64,000 nucleotides of DNA, taken from assembly GCF_001704415.2 (NCBI RefSeq), contig NC_030808.1, positions 138,089,089 through 138,153,088 on the forward strand, read 5' to 3'. The DNA comes from Capra hircus. Lineage: Eukaryota > Chordata > Mammalia > Artiodactyla > Bovidae. The position numbers were made by a program, and so were the translations under genes. The stretch's first letter is position 1. Each line of letters begins with the position of its first letter. Below are positions 32,263 to 43,644 of the stretch, piece after piece. The notes under the pieces were generated by a model. It did not search any database. It was not told the DNA's origin and saw nothing but the letters and a program-made list of their open reading frames with translations.

Positions 32263-34017
32263 TTGACATTTTCCAGTCTAAGAATATGGCAATCTGTGTC
32301 AGCATAAAGTTACAGAAAACAGACTTTCACCCATTTCTCCATAGAAACAAAATGATGTTCTGAGAAGTGGGGATTTGTAAGCACCTTTTAGCAGAAAAAA
32401 AAAAAAAAAACTGTAGGAAAGAGTTCTCTGCATGAGGCCCCTTTTCTCTTCACTAATCCTAAATCAGACACCCACACCTACTCATCTCTGTCTCTAGCAT
32501 ACTTTTCAAATATTTTGATCACACAATACTGTGCCTAACTTATTGGCTCTTTCTGTAGATCAAAAAAGTAGAAAGAATAAGGAATTAACAGATGACCAGA
32601 TCTCTTCCTCAGCTTCTCTGTCAATATTCTCATGAAGAAACTGAGTGAAATAACATCTGAAGCAAGATCAGGAGAAATCAATAAGCCTGCACACAGTAGG
32701 GGATGGTGATGTCTCTCCCTCCATCTCAATGAGTAACTGAGATTACTTCCTAGTTTCCCTTTAGAAGCTTTCATGGCTGAGCAGAATCTTCAGAGATGGT
32801 TTTGGGGGACCCTGTGTCCACCATCTCCCCAGATAGCCAGGTTTCTGATTAAAGGTAACTTTCCTCTCTACCATCATCTGTGAGTATTGATTTTGCAAAG
32901 AGCAAGGAGCAAGAGAATCTGTGGGATCAGATTCCATAACAACTGGAGATTGCTTCTACTGGGTGTCTTGAGGAATAGAAGAAGACTGCCTTCAGAGCTG
33001 TCCCAACCAAGAGGTGAGAACGTGGTGGGTATTTATTGACTAATTCCCCATCTGTTACTTGAGTTGAGTGTTGCTTCTGTGGACATTGTCTCCTGACACT
33101 TGCAGCCGCTCTGCACATGGCTCTCTCCTCCAGACAGAAATGCTCAAGCAAAGTCACAAGCCTTCCCAGTAAGCAGCCTTTAGGGCACCAAAAGCCCAGG
33201 CTGCAATCCTGTAGAAATTTCGAACCAAGTGATTCAATGTATTTCCTACACATTAAGACAGGCTCCTCTCTCTTAACATTGCTCTTTCAGAAGCCAAATT
33301 TTATTTTTCTGATTATATTCTAGCACTATTGAGTTCTATTGCAGTCCTAGATTTAGGCGATATGGCTTTGGAATATACTGAAGGCTCTCAGGAGTCTGGA
33401 CTCATCAGTGTTCGGCAATACAGGCAGTTAGATATCCGCAGTTTTTTTGTTTTTTGTTTTTTTTAAGATTGTATAATGTGTCAATTACAAGCAAAATGAG
33501 ATTGGTTGGGACTCCTGCTTGCCTTCATGTCATTATTTCTCTGTGCATTTAATGTGCTCCCTTTGGGTGTTGTTTAGCATTGCAAGTTACAGTATGGGGA
33601 AGCAAAGCAGAGGGAGGGAGGAGGCCAAATGCTGGAAACCTGAATCATCTTCATTAAAAGATACTCTGCATGTAAATGAGGAAAGAAAATGGGGAGGCTC
33701 ATGTCTCTCTGCAGGAGATACTTGAAAACCAATCACAAACAGGTCACTGTTCATCTCTGGGATGGAAGAGGACCAGATTAAACGTGGTTTTGGGAACACA
33801 TTGAGTCACGAGAAATTTCAGGTGATGATAAAATTTAACTACAGTTGTCTCCAATACAGGTGGAACAAGGCTTGTAACCAAGCAGGACCCTTCAGGGCCC
33901 TCCCTGAACACATCCCTTTGCCACATCCTGTGCCATAGCTCTTTTCCAAAGTAGCCAGATAACACTATCTCATGCATATATCCTGAGTTTTTCAAATCCT
34001 AAAAACCAACACCAAAA
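32263..34017. other. Unique sequence, no gene recognised
   Basis: About 1.75 kb with no recognised mobile element. It contains an A17 run at about 32394-32410 and a T/G-rich run at 33441-33467. Frames of 60-108 codons (for example 32927-33253 minus) have no domain and no flanking splice evidence that I can argue for. Confidence 0.5.
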
Positions 34018-34499
34018 GTTTTGCAGGAAGGGGGATCTCCTTCCCAGGCCCAAAAGTAAGCTCTTATCTAACACTCAGAAATTAATTGTCCAAGGAGACA
34101 TACATGCCGACAAAGTATCCCTTTATTGGGAAGGGGCTCCCAGACAGAAAGCAGTAGGGTAAGAACCCAGGAGAGTTGCTCTGCTGTGTGGCTTGAAGTC
34201 TTGGGTTTTATGGTGATGGGATTAGTTTCTGGCTTGTTTTTGGCCAATCATTATGACTCAAGGTCCTTCCTGGTGGTGCACACATTGCTCAGCCATGATC
34301 GATGTCAATGAGAGGAATTCTGGGAGGTGGAAGGGCACATGGCATCTCCTGTTGACCTTTCCCAAACTCTTCCAATTGGTGGTAGCTTGTTAGTTCCATG
34401 TTCCTTACCAGGACCTCCTGTCATAAAATAATTCACACAAATGATTACTATGGTACCTGGTCAGGGTGGGAGGCTTCAGTCAGTGTGCTTCCCCTAACA
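34018..34499 (-). mobile_element. Solo ERV LTR (family C)
   Basis: Same structure as 17078-17565: gcaggaagggggatctcc, tttattgggaaggggctccc (reversed AATAAA), gggttttatggtgatgggat (reversed TATA-like), ggccaatcattatgactc, and the end cttcccctaaca. About 480 bases long. Confidence 0.82.
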
Positions 34500-34514
34500 A
34501 AAGGAAAAAATTAG

Positions 34515-34676
34515 TGGGGACTTCCCTGATGGTCCAGTGGTCAAGATTCTGTGCTCCCAATGCAGAGGATCTGGCTCTGATCCCTGGTCAGAGAACCAGA
34601 TTTCACATGCCACAAATAAAAGATTTCACATGTCACAACTTAGACCTAGTATAGCCAAATAAATAAAATAAATATT
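34515..34676 (+). mobile_element. CHR-type SINE
   Basis: Head ggggacttccctgatggtcc followed by agtggtcaagattctgtgct and ccaatgcagaggatctgg, ending in a (aaat)n-like tail. A tRNA-derived SINE of cetartiodactyls, distinct from Bov-tA. It contains a small tandem repeat of agatttcacatg(t)c. Confidence 0.8.
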
Positions 34677-34682
34677 AATGGT

Positions 34683-34985
34683 GGCCCCAGACCTACTGGC
34701 ACCTACAGTTTGATAATGTTAACTGCTCTGTCATCTCAAATTCAACCAATCAAAGAATCAGGCAGGAGCTGATCACATACCCTAGAACCCCCCTCTCTCA
34801 CTTGGCCTTGAAAAGGCCTTGCTCAATCCCTTCAGGGAGTTTAGGGTTTGGGGGGACATGAGTCACACATCCTTGTGTGGCCCTGCAATAAACCTTGTTC
34901 TGTTCAAACCTCTGATGTTTTGGCTTGTTTGGCCTCACTGAGCATTAGGCACATGGACTTGTGTTTGGAAGAGGCTAACTCCCCA
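34683..34985 (+). mobile_element. ERV LTR 3' portion (family A-like)
   Basis: Contains tcaaccaatcaaagaatcag, acttggccttgaaaaggcct, gacatgagtcacacatcct, and ccctgcaataaaccttgttc as polyadenylation signal, then ggcctcactgagcattaggc. 5'-truncated. It abuts a minus-strand LTR. Confidence 0.75.
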
Positions 34986-35642
34986 TTCAGTTGGGGGGTT
35001 ATACTTGGAGAAATGCTGTAATCCGTGGATTTATTACCCCCAAACTGAGCTCACCTCTTGGTGAGTGTTGAGCCAAAAGGCACAGCCAAGCCAAAGAGCA
35101 GAAGAAAGAAGGACTTACTACTTGTAGCAAGTAAAGAGATCACCAGAAATCTTTCCGAAAGTAGTATCACCCTGAACAGCAAACTTAGGAAGTTTTAAGG
35201 TAAAGGTATTTGCATACTCATGAAGGGCTTTGAAGGATGGGGCGGCGGCCAAGAGGAGCTACCTCACTTCCAAGGTAAGGACCGCCCGCTACACTTTGCT
35301 GGAGCAGCCGTGAAGAGATACCCCACGTCCAAGGTAAGAGAAACCCAAGTAAGATGGTAGGTGCTGAGAGAGGGCATCAGAGGGTAGACAGATTAAAACT
35401 ACAATCACAGACAACAAACCAATCTGATCACACGGACCACAGCCTTACCTCACTCAATGAAACTGAGCCATGCCATGTTGAGCCACCCAAGACAGATGGC
35501 TCATGGTGGAGAGATCTGACAGATGTGTTCCACTGGAGAAGGGAATAGCAAACCACTTCAGTATTCTTGCCTCAAGAACCCCATGAACAGTATAAAAAGA
35601 CAAAATATAGGACATTGAATGATGAACTCCCCAGGTCGATAG

Positions 35643-35953
35643 GTGCCCAATATGCTACTGGAGATCAGTGAAGATATAACTCCAGAAAGAATGAAGGCAT
35701 GGAGCCAAAGCAAAAACAACACCCAGTTATGGATGGGACAGGTGATAGATAGAAGCAAGAGTCGATGCTGTAAAGAGCAATATTGCATAGGAACCTGGAA
35801 TGTTAAGTCCATGAATCAAGGCAAATTGGAAGTGGTCAAACAGGAGACGGCAAGAGTGAACATCGACATTCGAGGAATAAGCGAACTAAGATGGACTGAA
35901 ATGGGTGAATTTAACTCAGATGACCATTATATCTACTACTGTGGGCAGGAATC
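35643..35953 (+). pseudogene. BovB endonuclease N-terminal part, cut by an LTR
   Basis: The frame carries CIGTWNVKSMNQGKLEVV, the first APE-type endonuclease motif, then ISELRWTEMGEFNSDDHYIYY around the catalytic glutamate. At codon ~104 (CGQES) it is broken by the LTR at 35954. The remaining codons of the open frame are LTR sequence. Confidence 0.85.
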
Positions 35954-37526
35954 TGCCAGGGTCCAGCCCCGGTGGATCCAGGGAATTCGAAGGTGGGGAT
36001 GGAGTTGGCATCTTTGGAAAAATACGTGTTTAATCACAGATATAGAGAGATTAGAAATGGATAGTGTAGTAGGAAGATTAGTGGAGAAAAAGAGGCTGAA
36101 TAACTAAGATTACGTGGAATAGCATCCATGCTCCAGATGGGAATTCAGCCAGAAAAAAGGGGGCAAGAAAGAAGTGACATGGGGGAATCAATCTTTCCGG
36201 AAACTGATCCGATTTCTTTATTTTTAGGTTTGCTTATATACCTTTTGTTACACATAGGGATGAATACAGAATCACAGAGGGGTCAGCAGTCCTGACCTTT
36301 ATCAAAATCAGGTGCTTCACATAAAAAGGTCTTAGGGATTTTATGATCCTTTCTTTCTGATAACCAAAAAACTTATTTTTTCCAAGGGTGCTTTCTCTTA
36401 AACCAGGAACCACCCTCCAAATAAAGTTGCATTCCTATAGGGTGAGGGTGTAGTGAGTTACAATCAAGAAAGGAATTTATTTAACCCAAGGTTAACATGA
36501 TTAGTCTTAAAGGTTAATACTTATTTCTCCTATATGCTTAAAGGTTAATACTTATTTCTCCTATATGTTAGTTATATTCATTATAAGGGTAGGGAACATG
36601 GAGATTTAGCAGCAAACATCAGCCCAACAAATGAAAATCCTTTTACCAATGTTCCCCTTAAGATCTATTTGGTCTTAAGATAGTGATAAAGTTACATTTT
36701 TACATAACAAGGACACAGTGAGTTATAACAAAGCACAGTGATCTATTACAAAAGAGAAAATCCATTAACTCAAAAAGTCTAGTATTGCTAACATCAAAAA
36801 CTACTGTATTTCCTTTTCTATATTCCAAATACATTGATTAATATATTCCCAGGTGCCTAAGGATATGGAGGCCTGGCGGCAATCATTGACTCAACAAGAA
36901 GAAAAAGCCCTGTGCTAATTAAGACTCTCAAAATACTCCAAAATTCTCTGTGCTGTTTACGGTTGAGAGGTAGTAAACAATCATGTGCATAGTGGCAGGA
37001 GTATGGATAATCCTGTCACACAAGCTAGTCTGCCAGCAGAGAGGTTTGACCTGAGACATCCTTGTCCCACCCAAAGGAGGGAATTAGCAGCAATTATTGA
37101 CACAACAAATGAAGAACCCTTCACCAATATAATTCCTAACCAACACACTATACTAATAATTTCTAACTCCCCAAAAGAATTTGCCTTTAGTAAGTCTGAA
37201 ACATCTCATGCCTCTCAGGTTGGGAGGCTGTAAACAATCACATGTGGCCGGACGAACCTATACAGGCAGGCTAGATAACCTTCAGAGGAGTCCATAAGCT
37301 GAAACACTCTTGTCATGCTCAGAAATTTTTATTGCCTTGGAGCTGCACGTTTACTCCTTCTCCAAGAAAAACGGTTATGGAGGAGAGCATAAAACAGACT
37401 CTGGTTTTGGGGTTAGACGCTCAGGAACAGGGGATTTCCTGGGGCTTGATCACACCTTTGCGTATGCCAAGCCTCCTTCCTCATGACCTTTGCCATGGGT
37501 GGAGTTCCTCATGCTGGCTCCCGGCA
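35954..37526 (-). mobile_element. Long solo ERV LTR (1573 bp) inside BovB
   Basis: Begins tgccagggtccagccc and ends tggctcccggca, so TG...CA. A 6-base target ggaatc is present at 35948-35953 and again at 37527-37532, and the BovB frame resumes directly after. A 6-bp duplication fits betaretrovirus-like (class II) ERVs. Orientation is inferred from an attaaa signal read on the minus strand close to 35954 and is not certain. No viral coding sequence is present, as expected after LTR-LTR recombination. Confidence 0.88.
36506..36567. repeat. 31-bp tandem duplication within the LTR
   Basis: cttaaaggttaatacttatt begins each of two consecutive 31-base units (36506-36536 and 36537-36567). Longer and more diverged repeats (gcagcaa..., at 36608, 36874 and 37085) lie further along the same LTR. 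Confidence 0.92.
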
Positions 37527-37532
37527 GGAATC

Positions 37533-37776
37533 CCTTAGAAAAAATGGAGTAACCATCATAGTCAACAAAGGAGTCCGAAATGCAGTACTTGGATGCAGTC
37601 TCAAAAGCGACAGAATGATCTCTGTTCGTCTCCAAGGCAAACCATTCAATATCACAGTAATCCAAGGCTATGCCCCGACCAGTAACACTGAAGAAGCTGA
37701 AGTCGAACGGTTCTATAAAGACCTACAAGACCTTTTAGAACTAACACCCAAAAAAAAGATGTCATTTTCATTATAG
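37533..37776 (+). pseudogene. BovB endonuclease middle part
   Basis: Continues the endonuclease with NGVTIIVNKGVRNAVLGC and ITVIQGYAPTSNTEEAEVE. The next motif, normally IIGDWNAK(V/I)G, is lost to a frameshift in an A run at about 37750-37757; the DNA for GDWNAK is still visible downstream (ggggactggaatgcaaaa). Confidence 0.82.
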
Positions 37777-38093
37777 GGGACTGGAATGCAAAAATAGGGA
37801 GTCAAGAAATATCTGGAGTAACAGGCAAATTTGGCCTTGTAGTACAGAGTGAAGCAGGGCAAAGGCTAACAGAGTTCTGCCAAGAGAATGCCCTGGTCAT
37901 AGCAAACACCCTCTTCCAACAACACAAGAGAAGACTCTACACATGGACTTCACCAGATGGTCAACATCGAAATCAGATTGATTATATTCTTTGTAGCCAA
38001 AGATGGAGAAGCTCTATACAGTCAACAAAAACAAGACCAGGAGCTGACTGTGGCTCAGATCATGAATTCTTTATTGCCAAATTCAGACTTAAA

Positions 38094-39638
38094 TTGAAGA
38101 AAGTGGGGGAAACCACTAGATCATTCAGGTATGACCTAAATCAAATCCCTTATGATTATACAGTGGAAGTGAGAAATAGATTTAAGGGACTAGATCTGAT
38201 AGATAGAGTCCCTGATGAACTATGGACGGAGGTTCACAACATTGTACAGGAGACAGGAATCAAGACCATCCCCAAGAAAAAGAAATGCAAAAAAGCAAAA
38301 TGGCTGTCTGAGGAGGCCTTACAAATAGTTGTGAAAAGAAGAGAAGCAAAAAGCAAAGGAGAAAAGGAAAGATAAACCCATTTGAATGCAGACATCCAAA
38401 GAATAGCAAGGAGAGATAAGAAAGCCCTCCTCAACAATCAATGCCAAGAAATAGAGGAAAACAATAGAACAGGAAAGATTAGAGATCTCCTCAAGAAAAT
38501 TAGAGATACTAGGGAACATTTCATGCAAAGATGGGCTAGATAAAAGACATAATGGTATGGACCTGATAGAAGAAGTTATTAATAAGAGGTGGCAAGAATA
38601 CACAGAAGAACTATATAAAAAATATCTTCAGGATCCAGTTAATCACGATGGTGTTATCACTCACCTACAGCCAGACATCCTGGAATGTGAAGTCAGATGG
38701 GCCTTAGAAAGCTTCACTACAAAGAAAGCTAGTGGAGATGATGGAATTCCAGTTGAGCTACTTCAAACCCTAAAAGATGATGCTGTGAAAGTGCTGCACT
38801 CACTACATCAGCAAATTTGGAAAACTCAGCAGTGGCCACAGGACTGGAAAAGGTCAGTTTTCATTCCAATCCCAAAGAAAGGCAATGACAAAGAATGCTC
38901 AAACTACCACACAATTGCACTCATCTCACACGCTAGTAAACTAATCCTCAAAATTTTCCAAGCCAGGCTTCAGCAATACGTGAACCATGAACTTCCAGAT
39001 GTTTAAGCTGGTTTTTGAAAAGGCAGAGGAACCACAGATCAAATTGCCAACATCCACTGGATCATGGAAAAAGCAAGAGAGTTCCAGAAAAACATCTATT
39101 TCTGCTTTATTGACTATGCCAAAGCCTTTGACTGTGTGGATCACAATAAACTGTGGAAAATTCTGAAAGAGATGGGAATACCAGACCACCTGACCTGCCT
39201 CTTGAGAAACCTGTATACAAGTCAGGAAGAACAGTTAGAACTGGACATGGAGCAACAGACTGGTTCCAAATAGGGAAAGGAGTCCATCAAGGCTGTATTT
39301 TGTCACCCTGCTTATTTAACTTATATGCAGAGTACATCATGAGAAATGCTGGGCTGGAGGAAGCACACGCTGGAATCAAGATTTCTCGGAGAAATATCAG
39401 TAACCTCGGATATGCTGATGACACCACCCTTATGGCAGAAAGTGAAGAACTAAAGAGCCTTTTGATGAACGTGAGAGTGAAAAGTTGGCTTAAAGCTCAA
39501 CATTCAGAAAACGAAGATCATGGCATCCAGTCCCATCACTTCATGGCAAATAGATGGGAAACAGTGGAAACAGTGGCTCACTTTAATTTTCTGGGCTCCA
39601 AAATCACTGTGGATGGTGATTGCAGTAAAGAAATTTAA
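38094..39638 (+). pseudogene. BovB linker and reverse transcriptase, several frame breaks
   Basis: Pieces at 38094-38375 (linker), 38557-39006 (RT fingers, IPIPKKGNDKECSNYH), 39064-39273 (motif A FIDYAKAFDCVDHNKLWK) and 39153-39638 (motif B HQGCILSPCLFNLY, motif C GYADDTTLMAESE). The tract VQAGF has a stop (tttaagctgg at 39000). Frames shift near 39225 and 39450. All three palm motifs are still readable. Confidence 0.85.
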
Positions 39639-40734
39639 AGACTCTTGCTCCTTGGAAGAAAAGCTATGACCAACCTAGACAGAATATTAAAAAGCAGAGA
39701 CATTACTTTGCCAACAAATGTCCATCTTGTCAAATTTTTCCAGTAGTCATGTATGGATGTGAGAGTTGGACTGTGAAGAAAGCTGAGCACTGAAGAATTG
39801 ATGCTTTCGAACTATGGTGTTGGAGAAGACTCTTGAGAGTCCCTTGAACTGCAAGGAGATCCAACCAGTCCATCCTAAAGGAGATCAGTCCTGGGTGTTC
39901 ATTGAAAGGACTGATGCTGAAACTGAAACTCCAATACTTTGGCCACCTGATGCAGAGAGCTAACTTATTTGAAAAGACCCTGATGCTGGGAAAGATTGAG
40001 GGCAGGAGGAGAAGGGGACAACAGAGGATGAGATGGTTGGATGGCATCACCGACTCGATGGACATGGGTTTGGGTGGACTCTGGGAGTTGATGATGGACA
40101 GGGAGGCCTGGCATGCTGCAGTTCATGGGGGCGCAAAGAGTCAGACATGACTGAGGGACTGAACTGAACTGAAGGGGTTTCGGTGGTGTATGCACATTCA
40201 TGAAGAGGCTGGAGCAGAAGCGAATCAGCACAAAATTGGGGGAAAGGTCAACAGAGTCTAAACAATTATTGATTACAGTGAGGAGGGTCCGGAAAAATCA
40301 ACATCATCCCGTAGGTCCAGTTGATCTGGGTGGTCAAGCTTCAGACAAATTTTTATCTTTGAAACAGAACTGGGGAACTTTACACCTAATTTATTTTCTT
40401 TGCTATTGTTACTTCTCTTGCCCGATGACAGTTTTCGTTCTTTTGTTCCCTTAAGATCACTAATTACTGAAATTTGTTCAGGGGAAGCATTGAAGTCAGG
40501 CTCAGATCCCAAAATGGCTTGGATACCAAAATGGCTTGTGTTAGATCAAGAAAGTAATGCCTGGTTCCCCTTCCTCGGGATCCCCTATCCTATCTGCTTA
40601 CAGATTTACACACCCTTCACCGTTTTCCTCTGCCTCTGACCCCCTTTCAAGCATCCTTCTTACCTCCCTGGGTTCTAGTGTTCTTAGCAGCTTCTTCAGA
40701 TTTGCAGTGATACTCAAGAACAGTAGTTCTCAAT

Positions 40735-41015
40735 CTTGCTGCTGCTGCTGCTGTTAAGTCACTTCAGTCATGTCTGACTTTGTTTGACCCCATAGATGGC
40801 AGCCCACCAGGCTCCCCCATCCCTGGGATTTTCAAGGCAAGAATACCGGAGTGGGTTGCCATTTCCTTCTCCAGGGCATCTTTCCGACCCAGGAATTGAA
40901 CCCGGGTCTCCTGCAAAGAGTGGGACACGACTGAGTGAGTTCCCTTTCACTTTCACTTTCACTTCTGCATTGCAGGCAAATTCTTTACTGACTAAGCTAT
41001 GAGGAAAGCCCTTCA
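40735..41015 (-). mobile_element. Bov-tA SINE with (TGC)n tail and a 48-bp insert
   Basis: Tail (tgctgctgctgctgctg) at 40738, body in reverse to gctatgaggaaagccc at 41011. Between gtctcctgc (to 40914) and ttctgcattgcagg (from 40963) lies a foreign 48-base piece. Confidence 0.88.
40915..40962 (+). mobile_element. 48-bp SINE 3'-end insertion
   Basis: aaagagtgggacacgactga, then a run of ctttcac repeats, is the extreme 3' end of a plus-strand Bov-tA. Flanks tcctgc (40909-40914) and ttctgc (40963-40968) look like a short target duplication. Confidence 0.75.
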
Positions 41016-41499
41016 ACTCCAATACGTTTCTCCAAAACTGAACTCTTGATCCAGCTTTCAGCATCTCAGAAAGTAGTGATGGAGAGGAACAAACTGAATA
41101 TGAAAGGATTTTAGTCCCTGACCAAGAGTGCAAAAAAGTTCTCACATCATTACTGGAATTTTTCATGGCCAAGGAGTGATAGGATTAGGACAGTCCTTCT
41201 GCTAAATCCCATTAGAATGCGAATTTTCCAGAGAAAGATAGCATCACCTCAATCTGTATCAAGTCTTATCACCTTTGTGCGACTAATTTGAAGCCTGACC
41301 AAAGGTATGTGCAGGGGAACATGTCCAGGGCAAGAGTTCCCAGTCCAAGGGACCACCCAGCCTGGCAGGTAAAGTGAATGAGTGATGTCACTCCTCTTGC
41401 AGAGGATAAACTGCAACCTGTGCTATTGCTTTGTTAACAAGGTCATGCTGCTTCTCCAGCCCAGCCCCTCCCTCACACATGACAGTACTGCTACAGCTT
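41016..41499. other. Unique sequence
   Basis: About 480 bases with no recognised repeat or gene. Confidence 0.5.
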
Positions 41500-41508
41500 A
41501 CAGCTTTC

Positions 41509-41870
41509 AGTTCAGTTCAGTTCATTTCAGTCCCTCAGTCGTGTCCAACTCTTTGCGACCCCATGAATTGCAGCATGCCAGGCCTCCCTGTTCATCATCA
41601 ACTCCCAGAGTTCACTCAGACTCACATCCATCGAGTCCATGATGCCATCCAGCCATTTCATCCTCTGTCGTCCCCTTCTCCTCCTGCCCCCAATCCCTCC
41701 CAGCATCAGAGTCTTTTCCAATGAGTCAACTCTTTGCATGAGGTGGCCAAAGTACTGGAGTTTCAGCTTTAGCTTCATTCCTTCCAAAGAAATCCCAGGG
41801 TTGATCTTCAGAATGGACTGGTTGGATCTCCTTGCAGTCCAAGGGACTCTCAAGAGTCTTCTCCAACACC
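41509..41870 (-). mobile_element. BovB LINE 3' end
   Basis: Target acagctttc at 41500-41508 and 41871-41879 fixes the ends. 3' end of the gggagggattggggg type (reverse at about 41687-41705). Confidence 0.92.
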
Positions 41871-41879
41871 ACAGCTTTC

Positions 41880-43140
41880 TAAGATGGATTTATTTTAAGT
41901 GTGAGAACACTCATTTTTAAACACTGGGGCTAATTCATACTAAATGAAAAAAAAAAAAAAAAACCCTCCAAGGCAGAGGGTGGGGGAGAAGAAAAGGAAA
42001 AACGAGGTCAACCATTGCAGTAATCTTGAAACCTCTAGACTAGTATGTTTAGACATTAATCCATTCTTAACATTAGTCCTATTAGGATAAGTGAGAGTTT
42101 TCCCATTTTGCAGACTAGAAAACTGAGCCTCCATGGCATGGAATTTGCTCCCAATTAGTCTGAGATCTTGGGCCTGAGTTTCTCTATCTGTAAAATGAGG
42201 AAGAGGAGGTTTCTGAGCCCCCTAAAGTTGAACGTGAAGGTCTGAACAAGTTAACATATGTGTATTTTTCTCAGAAAAGGATGAAAAAGCTTCATCATAT
42301 TCTCAAAAATGTCCCTGACCCAAACAGCTTGAGCATCACCATCCCAGGGAGGATAAGGATGAGAAATTTACAGAAGAAGGTTGTTAGATGTCCAATAAAC
42401 ATGAAAAACCGCTCAATTTAACTGCAGTAGGGGAAATGCATGTGAAAGGGGTTTATTTCAAAGATAAGCCAAGTGGATCCAAGGACTCGAGGTGGTGAAG
42501 CAAAGCTGCAAATGGGTCATTCAATCAGTTATGGCTGCACTGATGGCTGTGCCTCTTCTGCTTGACATCTGTGGTCACCCTAGCACTAACCCCACCAACA
42601 AGTGCCCACGGGCTGCATGTCTTCTGTGCACAGCCTTCAAGGAACAATTATAAAGCTCAGTGTATCAGGATATAATTCAAGGCCAATTCTAGCTGTTTGA
42701 AAATATTTTCTATCTTTTGATTCATTTTGTAACATCCTACATCCTCTATAGCAAAAGGATTTTCAGTGATAACTATGAAATGAAACTGATGATGATAATT
42801 ATCAGAAGGGAAATGCAGAATGTTTCTATTCTAACAGTAAACGTTTCTGTTGTTAAATTGCATGTGCCTAATTATGTCAGTAAATAAATTTTGAACTAAA
42901 GGAGGATTATATTACAAAAGATAAAAGATAATATTTTAAAATATATTGGTGCAATTTTTGAAAAAAGAAAAAATTACCTATTCCATCTTAATGATGAAAT
43001 AACATTACAGTTCTTGTGCTTAAACCCTAACTTTTGAAAATGTCAATGAGTTGGTCAAAATTTGCATCTTCAGGTTAAATAGAATATGTGGATTTATCTA
43101 CCAATCTCTTCACTTACAATTCACAGAAGACAGCTTTTAT
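41880..43140. other. AT-rich unique sequence with a MIR remnant
   Basis: Contains poly(A) at 41945-41962 and a MIR core fragment at about 42160-42230 (gatcttgggcctgagtttct, ctatctgtaaaatgagg). Otherwise nothing recognised over ~1.2 kb. Confidence 0.5.
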
Positions 43141-43144
43141 TAAT

Positions 43145-43338
43145 TTTTTTAAAAGATTTTTTGATGTAAACCTTTGGTAAAGGCTTTATTGAATTTGTTA
43201 CAACATTGCTCTGGTTGATTTATGTTTGGGTTTTTTGGCGCCTACCCATATGGGGTCTTAGCACCCGACCAAGGATCAAACCCACACTTACTGCACCAGG
43301 AGGTGAAGTCTTAACCACCGGCCTGCCAGGGAAGTCCC
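43145..43338 (-). mobile_element. CHR-type SINE
   Basis: Head in reverse at the right (gcctgccagggaagtccc), tRNA-like B-box region ggatcaaacccacactt, and a T-rich start at the left. Diverged. Confidence 0.7.
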
Positions 43339-43644
43339 AGGTTTATTCATTTTAATTCTGAAAGTTTTCTTTCACCTGAAGTAAGTTATTCAAATCATTA
43401 AGAAAAGTCTTAAAGATAAACTTGACTGATTCATAAAAACCTTAACTTACAATGAATTTCAGAAACTGCAGCATTCTCCACATCTTTATTTCTTCAGGAT
43501 TGTTTTCAGTGGTTTTCATGTCTCTGTAGCTGAAACATTTCCCTTGAAAGAGTTTCACCAGAAGGTTCATCATAAGTGAGAGAGCTTATTTTTAGGTAGA
43601 TTGATAAGAAGACCAGGGCCCTTGAGGAGGAAGAAGGGGCAAAC
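43339..43644. other. Unassigned sequence
   Basis: About 300 bases, no recognised feature. Confidence 0.4.

Larger units (their letters stand above)
35232..40169 (+). mobile_element. Near full-length BovB LINE, split by a solo LTR
   Basis: About 3.36 kb of BovB once the 1.57-kb LTR is removed, close to the known ~3.2-kb full length. It starts in the 5' leader (gcggcggccaagaggagct, then agataccccacgtccaaggt) and ends gactgaactgaactga at 40169. Flanks tgaagggcttt (35221-35231) and tgaaggggttt (40170-40180) are a probable target duplication with one mismatch. Its 3' end is of the ctgggtgttcattg type. Confidence 0.88.
34990..40530 (-). mobile_element. Outer ERV LTR hosting a BovB
   Basis: The part before 35231 has a reversed polyadenylation signal (ggatttattacccccaaact) and gcatactcatgaagggct. 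The part after 40170 continues with gtgtatgcacattcatgaag, tggagcagaagcgaatcagc and gggggaaaggtcaacagagt. The two gca(c/t)a(c/t)tcatgaag blocks are neighbours within the LTR once the BovB is removed. Right limit approximate. Confidence 0.6.

Noticed and set aside
17078..34499. The two family C LTRs as the ends of one provirus
   Set aside because: The 16.5 kb between them contains BovB, SINEs and unrelated LTRs, not gag-pol-env.
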